Shown here: piece after piece, positions 6,707 through 13,832 of the stretch | Position numbering within the stretch: position 1 is the stretch's first letter | How the letters are laid out: every line of letters begins with the position of its first letter | Assembly: GCA_964513415.1 (NCBI GenBank) | Contig: CAZEMX010000018.1 | Span: forward strand, 1 to 29,348 | Length of the DNA: 29,348 nucleotides | Direction: 5' to 3' | Origin: Methanomethylicus sp964513415 | GTDB lineage: Archaea > Thermoproteota > Methanomethylicia > Methanomethylicales > Methanomethylicaceae | Made by a program: the position numbers and the translations under genes | Notes under the pieces: model-generated | Seen by the model: the letters and a program-made list of their open reading frames with translations, nothing else | What the model was told of the DNA's origin: nothing | Databases searched by the model: none

Positions 6707-7670
6707 TGATATGGATAATCAAGAAGTTAACACAGGAGACGATAGTGCGTTTGATAGCGCGTTTGATGCATTTAGTAATGGAGATGTACCAAAAGAGCCG
6801 GACGAAGAGATTAAAGAGGGAGATTCGGCAGAACAGAATCAAGAAGATGATGGGGGTGAGCCAGGAACTTCAGAATCGGTAGAGAACAAAGAAGGATCGG
6901 ATCAGGAAACGAAGGAGGAAGGAAGTGACGAGAAGCAAGAAACTAAGGTTGAAGATGGAACGGAAGAAGGAAAGAAACAGGTTCAAGAATCTGGTGCAAA
7001 TAATGAAGAGTTAGAAGCACTTAAGAGGGAGTTAGCAGAACTTAGGAAACTTAAAGAACAAGTCCCAAATGTTGCAGAGGAAAAGGTTGAGCAGCAAGAA
7101 GAAAAACCTACCTACACAGCAGAAGAAATAGAGGCTATCAAGAAGTACAAGGAGGAATGGTCCGAGGTAGCTGCGGCGGAAGCGCTCATCAGACGAGATG
7201 AGTATAGTAAGGTAGTTAAATATGTGTTTGATCAGGTGCAAGAAGTAATACAGCCGATGATTGAGTACATAAATGAAAGAAGCCCTAAAGATCAGTACAG
7301 GGATTTGAAGTCTGAAGTAGAAGATTATGATGTAGTAAGAGATAAGGCGATTGAGTGGGCGCAGACCCAGCCAGCGTTTTTAAAAGGTGCATACAACGAA
7401 GTTATCCAGAATGGTTCTGTAAAAGAAGTGGCGGAGTTTTTAAATCACTTCAAGAAGGAGACTGGATATGGCAGTAAAGGTACGACGAAGATTGCTGAGA
7501 CAAAACCAACAGTCCGCACGGTCGAGAAGGTTACAGATCCTAATATTAAGAAAGCAGCAAACGTTTTAAAAGCAGTCAAGTCTAAACAGACGGCAGCTAC
7601 TACAGGGGCTGATCCTAATGATTTTGATAGTGCATTTGACGAGTTTTCTCAAGTCAGACATATGAAATAA
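6699..7670 (+). CDS. Capsid scaffolding protein
   Basis: The 323-residue protein is very acidic in its first 110 residues (many E, D, Q and K) and has coiled-coil-like stretches around residues 100-150, then a mixed helical C-terminal half with basic residues toward the end. It sits directly upstream of the major capsid gene. Composition, length and position match phage scaffolds, which organise capsid subunits and then leave the head. The peptide FDSAFDAFS near the N-terminus (6750-6776) and FDSAFDEFS near the C-terminus (7623-7649) are near-copies of each other, and a related FDKAFEEFS ends a protein downstream of the capsid gene. The ribosome site AAAGG lies six bases before the ATG. Confidence 0.82.
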   Translation: MADDMDNQEVNTGDDSAFDSAFDAFSNGDVPKEPDEEIKEGDSAEQNQEDDGGEPGTSESVENKEGSDQETKEEGSDEKQETKVEDGTEEGKKQVQESGANNEELEALKRELAELRKLKEQVPNVAEEKVEQQEEKPTYTAEEIEAIKKYKEEWSEVAAAEALIRRDEYSKVVKYVFDQVQEVIQPMIEYINERSPKDQYRDLKSEVEDYDVVRDKAIEWAQTQPAFLKGAYNEVIQNGSVKEVAEFLNHFKKETGYGSKGTTKIAETKPTVRTVEKVTDPNIKKAANVLKAVKSKQTAATTGADPNDFDSAFDEFSQVRHMK

Positions 7671-7814
7671 GCGTAGTAAATGCGTCAAATTAATTGTTTT
7701 AAAAGTGTTTTTATGTGTAAAATCACGCAGTGAAGTATGTAAACCTAGTACGACGCCAATACAAGCTGGCTGTACGATTAGAGATAAGTTAATAATTTTT
7801 AATAGGAGCGAAAT
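7671..7814 (+). promoter_or_regulatory. 144-nt gap before the capsid gene, possible internal promoter
   Basis: This is the longest gap in the rightward cluster. A weak promoter candidate is TTGTTT (7694-7699) with TAAAAT (7718-7723) at 18-bp spacing. No convincing terminator hairpin or tRNA is seen. A separate promoter or an mRNA-stabilising leader ahead of the most abundant virion protein would make sense, but the sequence evidence is modest. Confidence 0.3.
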
Positions 7815-8849
7815 ATGCCAGCAACAATTTACGGAGATATTAGCCCACGTACAGCAGCTTGGGCGGTTACTGAACTGCTGAAACGCGGGATGCCATTTTT
7901 ATTGCTTGAGAAGTTTGGTCAAGCGTTTGTTATGCCTAGTAAGTCTACCAAGGTAGCAAAATGGAGACGTTATTTCTTGTCAGGAGCTACCGGATCTGCG
8001 GGTGATGGTAATCCAGCAAGCAATTTCTTTGTGCCATTGGCGACCACTCCTTTAGTAGAAGGTGTTACGCCAACAGGTAAAAAATTGGCAAACCAAGACT
8101 ACACAGCTACGTTAGATCAGTATGGTGACTATGTAACCATTACCGATGTAGTTGAAGACACCCATGAAGATCCAGTTTTAGCGCAAGCAACTGAAGTATT
8201 GGGCGAGTCCGCAGCAATTACGATCGAAACGGTTCGTTTCAACGTAGTTAAAGCAGGTACAAACGTTGTTTACAACAACGGAGCGAATAGAGCGGCTGTA
8301 AATACTGCGATTACTTTGGCAAAACAACGTCAAGTTACCACAGCGTTTGCACGTCAGAATGCTCGTAAGATCGCTAACCAAGTAATGTCTACCCCTAATT
8401 ACAATACTCAACCAATGGAGGCTTCTTACTTTGCGTTATGCCATCCAGACTTGGAAACAGATATTCGTAGTCTTAGTGGTTATATTAATCCTAAACAGTA
8501 TGGAACTGTTACACCGTACGAAAGTGAAATTGGTAACGTTGATCAGGTGCGCTATTTGACTTCCACAATCTTCGAACCGTTTGCTGATGCAGGTGGCGCA
8601 AAAGGATTGATGAGATCAACCAGTGGCACAAATGCAGACGTATACCCAGTTATTTTCTTGGCTCGTGATGCGTTCGGTATTGTATCTCTTAAAGGTAAAA
8701 ATTCATTGCAACCGATGGTTGTTAATGCTCGTCCTAGCCCTGGAGATCCGTTAGGTCAACGTGGAACTGTAGGTTGGAAGACATACAACGCGACTCAAAT
8801 TCTTAACGACGCTTGGATGTGCCGTTTGGAATGTGCCGCTACAGCCTAA
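7815..8849 (+). CDS. Major capsid protein, N4-gp56 family
   Basis: The 344-residue protein resembles the N4-gp56 family of major capsid proteins (HK97 fold). It has the N-terminal helix with LLKRGMPFLLLEKFGQ, the KWRRYF segment, PLVEGVTPTGKKL followed by LDQYGDYVTITD, then VLGESAAITIETVRFNVV and AKQRQVTTAFARQNARKI, and near the end DAFGIVSLKG and LGQRGTVGWKTY. These are hallmark stretches of the family. A strong ribosome site (TAGGAG) lies eight bases before the ATG. Of its 16 arginine codons, 11 are CGT, 2 CGC, 3 AGA and none AGG or CGA, unlike its neighbours, as expected for the most highly expressed gene. Confidence 0.93.
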   Translation: MPATIYGDISPRTAAWAVTELLKRGMPFLLLEKFGQAFVMPSKSTKVAKWRRYFLSGATGSAGDGNPASNFFVPLATTPLVEGVTPTGKKLANQDYTATLDQYGDYVTITDVVEDTHEDPVLAQATEVLGESAAITIETVRFNVVKAGTNVVYNNGANRAAVNTAITLAKQRQVTTAFARQNARKIANQVMSTPNYNTQPMEASYFALCHPDLETDIRSLSGYINPKQYGTVTPYESEIGNVDQVRYLTSTIFEPFADAGGAKGLMRSTSGTNADVYPVIFLARDAFGIVSLKGKNSLQPMVVNARPSPGDPLGQRGTVGWKTYNATQILNDAWMCRLECAATA

Positions 8850-8877
8850 TTTTAGCTATTGAATAGGAGAATTTGAA

Positions 8878-9204
8878 ATGGCATTTACGACAAATACTCA
8901 AAAGAACGCTGATGGCGTTCTTAAAAGAGCGCAGGGTTTAGTTGTGAGTGATGGTGGCGCTGCCGCAGCACTGACGATTAACGTAGGGTTTGAGCCTAAA
9001 CACGTTGCATTCCATAATGTGACTGATCGTATTTCTGATGAATGGTTCGAAGGTATGGCAGCAGCTAGTTCTATTCATACTATTGCAGCAGGTACGAGAA
9101 CGTTAGAGACGACCAATGGTGTTGCGGTTAGTGGTAATTCGTTTACGCTAACTGCGGTAACAATGGCAGCTAGTAAAACATTTGTTTGGTTAGCAGAAGG
9201 TTAA
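8878..9204 (+). CDS. Small beta-rich head protein, decoration-like
   Basis: This 108-residue protein, rich in Ala, Thr, Val and Gly, is made of short predicted beta strands and has no membrane segment. It is encoded directly after the capsid gene with its own good ribosome site (AGGAG eight bases upstream). Small beta-rich proteins in this slot are often capsid decoration or virion proteins. I do not recognise a named family. The HNVTDRISDEWFEGMA segment and the C-terminal KTFVWLAEG may be useful for matching. Confidence 0.6.
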   Translation: MAFTTNTQKNADGVLKRAQGLVVSDGGAAAALTINVGFEPKHVAFHNVTDRISDEWFEGMAAASSIHTIAAGTRTLETTNGVAVSGNSFTLTAVTMAASKTFVWLAEG

Positions 9205-9208
9205 TAAC

Positions 9209-9484
9209 ATGAGACGTATCTTAAGTATTGAAGTTGAAAGGAATGGCTTTGTTGTCGAGGTATTCAGTCAAAAAACTGAAGAGAAAAACAGTAAGGGAAA
9301 TGGGTCTTACAATGATCCGTACGAGAGATACGTCTTTAAAGAAACTGACAAAGAGCAGATGACTGAGTTTATTGAAAAAGCTCTGTCAAATTATAAAATG
9401 GAAGCCAGCGAGAACGACGTTTTCGACAAGGCTTTTGAAGAATTTTCAAAGGAAGAGGATGATGGCGACGAAGAAACCGAGTAA
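9209..9484 (+). CDS. Small acidic head-region protein with scaffold-like motif
   Basis: This 91-residue protein begins with a beta segment (RRILSIEVERNGFVVEVFSQ) and ends in a highly acidic tail. Its FDKAFEEFS peptide (9422-9448) resembles the FDSAFDAFS and FDSAFDEFS motifs of the scaffold. Function is unknown; the shared motif and the location suggest it contacts the capsid or the scaffold. Its last 23 nt overlap the next gene. Confidence 0.65.
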   Translation: MRRILSIEVERNGFVVEVFSQKTEEKNSKGNGSYNDPYERYVFKETDKEQMTEFIEKALSNYKMEASENDVFDKAFEEFSKEEDDGDEETE

Positions 9485-9836
9485 CAGTTCAGGGTGGGAT
9501 GAAGATTCAGACGATGATTCAATTGCATCTCTGATAGAGAAGGATAAATTAATTGACGAGCCAGTTCAGGTGGCTAAAAAGGCGTCAAAATCTACAGAAA
9601 AAAGAGTGAGAATCATTCTTGAAGAAAACGATGAGATTCCTCCTACAGGTCAGTTCATAGGGATTAATGGTACAGGTTACATACTTAAACCAGGGTTAGA
9701 GGCTTCAGTCCCTGCAGTACTGTTGAATGTCTTGAATGACGCAGTTAAATCAGTGCCTATCACTGATGGGTCGAATACAGTAATCGGGTACAAGGATAAA
9801 TTGCGGTTTCCTTATAGGATGCTTGGAGAGGCTTAA
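9462..9836 (+). CDS. Conserved-looking small virion protein, function unknown
   Basis: The start is ATG 9462, chosen because AAGGA is eight bases upstream; an ATG three bases earlier is nearly as good. The 124-residue product has a Lys- and acid-rich disordered N-terminal 45 residues. A compact domain follows (RVRIILEENDEIPPTGQF, then GINGTGYILKPGLEASVP) and ends RFPYRMLGEA. The second half has the look of a structural protein found beside capsid genes of related phages, but I cannot name the family. It overlaps the preceding gene by 23 nt and ends three bases before the adaptor gene. Confidence 0.65.
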   Translation: MATKKPSNSSGWDEDSDDDSIASLIEKDKLIDEPVQVAKKASKSTEKRVRIILEENDEIPPTGQFIGINGTGYILKPGLEASVPAVLLNVLNDAVKSVPITDGSNTVIGYKDKLRFPYRMLGEA

Positions 9837-9838
9837 TA

Positions 9839-10606
9839 ATGAACCTAAAAGAGCAGTTGCAAGAGTTGCGAGGAAGGTTGCTGAGGGATACAAGTAATTT
9901 GATTCCTGGGTATAAGCAGGATTTCCTGTACTCTACGACTGATCTTTTAAGGTATATAAAAGAAGCAGAGTTTAAATTTGCCAAGGAAACACACGTTCTC
10001 AGAGAGAGCTTGAATCCAGTGATGACTCAAGTAGTTTTGGTAGCTGGAGTTAAAGATTATGAGCTTAATTGTGCTGTATTTGAGGTTATGTCCGCGAGGT
10101 ATGACACGGATCGATATGATTTGCAGCGATCAGGGCATCATGAATTGTTGGATTACGACGATGAAAACACCTTCGATATTCTTAGATTGTCCAGCACAAC
10201 TACAGAAACAGGCAGGCCTAGAGCGTATTACCTAGATGAGGGTTCCGTAGGTAAGGACGGCGATGCATCGGTAGTATTTTCAGTTTATCCAGTGCCTACG
10301 AGTGCGGAGGCAGGTAAGAGAATCTATCTTAGAGTGAATAGAACCCCTATTAGATCTTACAGTGAAGAGAAGATGGATTTCAGTCACTGCGAATTTCCAT
10401 TAGAGTTTCAATTGGATGTACTCTCGTGGGCTGCTTACAGAGCTTTGCAGGGTCTAGACGCTGATAAGGGTGCTGCCATACCTGCGGAAAGGCATAGAGT
10501 TGACTTCGAGAATGCTGTACTTGAAGCTAAAAGAAGGATGAGACGACAAACAAGCACTGCTATGAGGATAGGGTATGGCGGGGCTGGGTTTTCTTGGAGT
10601 AGGTGA
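9839..10606 (+). CDS. Head-tail adaptor-like protein
   Basis: The 255-residue protein has the layout of podovirus adaptor (gp4-like) proteins that sit under the portal. It starts with LREQL-type helices including DLLRYIKEAEFKFAKETHVL, a central beta region with an FSVYPVP strand and IYLRVNRTPI, then PLEFQLDVLSWAAYRALQG and AERHRVDFENAVLEAKRRMRR helices at the C-terminus. The region from the FPLEFQ helix to the basic RRMRRQ helix is characteristic of such adaptors. Position after the head genes and before the tail genes agrees. Its arginine codons are almost all AGA, AGG or CGA, with no CGT, in contrast to the capsid gene. Confidence 0.7.
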   Translation: MNLKEQLQELRGRLLRDTSNLIPGYKQDFLYSTTDLLRYIKEAEFKFAKETHVLRESLNPVMTQVVLVAGVKDYELNCAVFEVMSARYDTDRYDLQRSGHHELLDYDDENTFDILRLSSTTTETGRPRAYYLDEGSVGKDGDASVVFSVYPVPTSAEAGKRIYLRVNRTPIRSYSEEKMDFSHCEFPLEFQLDVLSWAAYRALQGLDADKGAAIPAERHRVDFENAVLEAKRRMRRQTSTAMRIGYGGAGFSWSR

Positions 10607-11838
10607 TGGAATTTTCCATTAACAGATTCGCTGGATTGCGGAATACTGTTTACCCAGAGCGGCTAAATGACGGTCTAGAATTCGATAGTCCAGGATTTCA
10701 GCGAGAGATACAACCTGCAGATCTGGTAGAAGCCACTAATGTGGACTTCGACGATACTGGTTATGCGGTAAGTAGAGACGGAGCTGAATTGAAGGTATCT
10801 GGAGAGTTTCATTCTTTGTGGTCTGACGGCATTACGGCTCTTGTCGTTCAGAACAGGAAGTTAAAGAATCTCTCCAGTGCATTCGTGCTTACTGAGTTAG
10901 CTGATGTCGCCAGAAATGATATCTGCTATCTATCGTTGGATAATAAGATTTATTGGTCTGACGGTATTAGAAACTCAGGCATAGTGCAAAATGGCGTCAA
11001 TAGAAGCTGGGGGTTGGACGCTCCGGTAATAAGGTCGGTAAGTAGTATATCTGGTAGTTTGTTTGCTGGAAGGTATCAAATAGCCATTACATATGAGCGA
11101 GATGATGGGCTAGAAAGTGGCTCAGTTATGCCGGTTCTTATGGATTCTGCGGGTGGAGATGGGTTTAGAGTGTTTTGGAGTGCATCTGCAGTCCCTGCAA
11201 ATGTGGTCAGTGTAAATCTTTACATATCAGATGCTAACGGAGAACAGCTATTCAAGGTAGGGAGTGTTCCTGCGCTAACAGGTGCGTTTGATGTAACTTC
11301 AAGTCTTCTTAAGAGTACTCCGCTAAGATTCAGATACCTAGAAAAACCAATTCCCTGTAGTGATATAACGTACTTTAACGGTCGTATTTATATGTCTGTT
11401 GGGTCTAGCATATTTGCTACCATTCCTTTTGGGTATGAGCATGTTGATATGTTGGACTTTATATCTGTAGACGGTTCAAGCATAACTATGCTTAGGGCGG
11501 TAGAAGACGGTATATTTGTTGGTACTGAGAAAGGGGTTACGTTTCTTAGAGGTAAGGATTACAAGGATTTTGAGTCTACTCTTGTTAGAGAGTCTCCAGT
11601 TATCCCAGGATCGGCAGTGTACGCTGATGGTATGAAAGTAACAGGTCGCAAGGACTTATCTGGTTTAAACATTGTCATTTTTACAACGAATGACAGCATT
11701 ATGGCCGGACTGCCTAATGGAGAATTGTTTAATTTTACGTACGATAGGTATAGATTTTCTGGAGGTAGTCGGGCAGCCGCTACTTTTGTCGATACTGAAG
11801 TAAAGCATCAATATTTAGTAGTGCAACAAACCAACTAA
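10606..11838 (+). CDS. Tail hub or stabilisation protein, propeller-like
   Basis: The start is ATG 10606, overlapping the adaptor stop (TGATG), with GGAG six bases upstream; an in-frame GTG one codon earlier is the alternative. The 410-residue product begins with EFSINRFAGLRNTVYPERL, continues with EATNVDFDDTGYAVSRDG and FHSLWSDG, and then shows repeated four-strand units (for example DNKIYWSDG, FNGRIYMSVG and EDGIFVGTEKG). These are typical of beta-propeller nozzle or DNA-stabilisation proteins of podoviruses (P22 gp10-like). The likely role is plugging the tail tube below the adaptor. The fold is inferred from pattern, not modelled. Confidence 0.6.
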   Translation: MEFSINRFAGLRNTVYPERLNDGLEFDSPGFQREIQPADLVEATNVDFDDTGYAVSRDGAELKVSGEFHSLWSDGITALVVQNRKLKNLSSAFVLTELADVARNDICYLSLDNKIYWSDGIRNSGIVQNGVNRSWGLDAPVIRSVSSISGSLFAGRYQIAITYERDDGLESGSVMPVLMDSAGGDGFRVFWSASAVPANVVSVNLYISDANGEQLFKVGSVPALTGAFDVTSSLLKSTPLRFRYLEKPIPCSDITYFNGRIYMSVGSSIFATIPFGYEHVDMLDFISVDGSSITMLRAVEDGIFVGTEKGVTFLRGKDYKDFESTLVRESPVIPGSAVYADGMKVTGRKDLSGLNIVIFTTNDSIMAGLPNGELFNFTYDRYRFSGGSRAAATFVDTEVKHQYLVVQQTN

Positions 11839-11847
11839 GGAGCAATT

Positions 11848-12621
11848 ATGACAGCAAGAATAAGTACAGGATTAAGAAATTTTCTATCAGAATCGGGCAG
11901 CCTGAAGGATGCGCTCCATGGGGGGAAGATACTGGTATATTCAGGATCTCAGCCAACAACGGCGGACGCAGCTCCTACAGGAACGTTATTGTGCACGTTT
12001 ACAGATAATTCAGGCGCACACACCAATGAAGTAGCAGCTACAGGTTCTGTTGAGCTTACAGGTGGAGCATCTGGTTCTGTTAATAGTCTAACGGTTGACG
12101 GGATTGCTTTATTGGACGCATCAGTTCCGTTTAATACATCGTTGACGCAAACAGCGGCTGATGTGGTTACTGCTATTAATGCGAGTCAGTCTAATCCAGA
12201 TTACACCGCATCATCTGTAGGAGCTGTCATTACGATTACAGCTCGTAGAGGTACAGGCAGTGAGGCTAACGGTCTTGTAGTTGCTTCTACGACTACAACA
12301 ATTACGAAGACGGATACAAACATGTCTGGTGGTGTAAGCTCTGTTAACGGACTTAAGTTTGGGCAGAGTGCTGCGGGTGTCTTGTCTAAATTAGCATCTC
12401 AGGTGTGGTCAGGTACAGCGGTTGCTAACGGTACTGCAGGTTGGTTTAGATTTGTCGGACCGATAGCGGATTCTGGGGCTTTAGATAGTTCTGGAGTTCA
12501 GATTCGCTTAGATGGTGCCATAAGTACAAGTGGTCAGCAGCTAAACTTTAGTAGCACTACGTTCACTCTTAGTGGAACACAGACAATAACTACATTTGAT
12601 ATAACAGTTCCAGCTAGTTAA
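11848..12621 (+). CDS. Structural tail protein with Thr/Ser/Ala-rich beta domain
   Basis: This 257-residue protein starts ARISTGLRNFLSESGSLKDAL, then GGKILVYSGSQPTTADAAPTG, a pattern shared by phage tail or neck proteins. An inserted beta domain (about residues 65-165) contains TAADVVTAINASQ and DYTASSVGAVITITA, a repeat-like module often found in tail fibres. The last 90 residues return to the core fold (GWFRFVGPIADSGALDSSGV). It is preceded by a strong AAGGAG site and lies in a run of tail genes, so a virion role is likely, though the exact one is unknown. Confidence 0.6.
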   Translation: MTARISTGLRNFLSESGSLKDALHGGKILVYSGSQPTTADAAPTGTLLCTFTDNSGAHTNEVAATGSVELTGGASGSVNSLTVDGIALLDASVPFNTSLTQTAADVVTAINASQSNPDYTASSVGAVITITARRGTGSEANGLVVASTTTTITKTDTNMSGGVSSVNGLKFGQSAAGVLSKLASQVWSGTAVANGTAGWFRFVGPIADSGALDSSGVQIRLDGAISTSGQQLNFSSTTFTLSGTQTITTFDITVPAS

Positions 12622-12623
12622 TT

Positions 12624-13832
12624 ATGGCAGGTGACGCATCATTTGAGCTTTTTTCAGGGATTACGGTTCTTGGAGGAGGGCTTACAGAACTGGTAGCGGA
12701 GACTAATCCAGATGATGGATTTTTCTTCGCGTTAACTGTATCTGGACTAGGATCTACAGGTCAAGTTGGGGATGGATCTATTTCGTTAGGCCCAATATCG
12801 TGCGATGGTGGTGGTCAAGGTGTATCTGTTGTATTAGGGTCTATTGAGGTATCGGCTCAAGGTGTTTCTGGGTCTGTAGGGATGTCATTAGATGATGACA
12901 CGGCTACACCAGCAGTATATGTTTTAGGTCAAGGAATTACTGGTAGAGTAGGTAGAGGTAATGTAGCTCTTAATAATCTCACGGTATGGGCTAATTCGCA
13001 TGAGAATTTATTAGAATTAGCTTCTATCACTGTAGAATCAAATGGCCAGGTAGGTCAGGTAGGTGATGCTGTAATAGATTCTCAGCCTGTCAGCGTTGTT
13101 GGGTCAGGACTTACTCAGATAATAGGACGAGGAGTTGTAAGGCTTTATTCAGTTTTTGCTACTGGGCAAGGTATAGCAGAATCTGAAGGGATAGGGGCAA
13201 TAAGCCTTAAATCACTGCATGTAAATGCTAACGGAATAATTGGTAGGGTTGGAGCTGCTTCGATACAGATACCTGCTATTGATGTAGATGGGGCAGGTGT
13301 CGCTAAGATTGTTGGTTCTGCAGGAGTATCTATTTACCCATTGGCGGTAGATGGTTTTGGGGAAGTAGCTTCTGTAGTGCCTGTATTTAGCTCTCTATCT
13401 CTGAACACAAGAATAAATGCTGCTAGTACATACACTAACTTTGGATATAACAGTCTGTGTAACTTCAACAATATGACGCTTATGGCGTCAGAGGACGGAA
13501 TATTTGCGTTTGTAGGGGATACTGACAATGGTGACGCCATAGTCTCCAGAATGAAAAGTGGCATAACGGATGTGAGTAGTACTCAGTACAAAAGAATTTC
13601 CAATGCATACATTCACGGGACGATGAGTAGTGGTCTGATACTTTCTTTGATCACAGAGGATGGAGAAGAAAGAAAGTATAGAGTAAGCCAAGCTAATGAA
13701 ACAGTGAGGGTTCTTAAGTATTTAACAGGTAGAGGGGTTTACTCGCGTAATTGGCAGTGGAGTTTGGAAGGTAGATTTAAAGTAGATCAAATGACTTTAG
13801 AAATCGACATGCTCCCACGGAGGATTAGGTGA
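12624..13832 (+). CDS. Glycine-rich repeat tail protein with conserved C-terminal domain
   Basis: In this 402-residue protein, residues from about 30 to 250 consist of degenerate repeats of about 23 residues resembling V-x-G-x-G-x-x-G-x-V-G-x-G-x-I-x-L (for example GQGITGRVGRGNVAL and NGIIGRVGAASIQI). They probably form a beta stack. The C-terminal 140 residues form a distinct domain with YTNFGYNSLCNF, ASEDGIFAFVGDTDNGDAI and GRGVYSRNWQWSLEG, a pattern I associate with C-terminal domains of various phage tail proteins. The gene overlaps the next by 4 nt. Role: virion tail component, detail unknown. Confidence 0.65.
   Translation: MAGDASFELFSGITVLGGGLTELVAETNPDDGFFFALTVSGLGSTGQVGDGSISLGPISCDGGGQGVSVVLGSIEVSAQGVSGSVGMSLDDDTATPAVYVLGQGITGRVGRGNVALNNLTVWANSHENLLELASITVESNGQVGQVGDAVIDSQPVSVVGSGLTQIIGRGVVRLYSVFATGQGIAESEGIGAISLKSLHVNANGIIGRVGAASIQIPAIDVDGAGVAKIVGSAGVSIYPLAVDGFGEVASVVPVFSSLSLNTRINAASTYTNFGYNSLCNFNNMTLMASEDGIFAFVGDTDNGDAIVSRMKSGITDVSSTQYKRISNAYIHGTMSSGLILSLITEDGEERKYRVSQANETVRVLKYLTGRGVYSRNWQWSLEGRFKVDQMTLEIDMLPRRIR
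12700..13380 (+). repeat. Degenerate repeats encoding glycine-rich beta motifs
   Basis: About nine copies of a roughly 23-residue unit with spaced glycines and alternating hydrophobic residues. The similarity is at protein level; the DNA copies are well diverged, so this is an old array. Confidence 0.6.

Noticed and set aside
7671..7814. tRNA or strong terminator in the gap before the capsid gene
   Set aside because: No cloverleaf pattern and no stable hairpin with a T-run were seen by eye.
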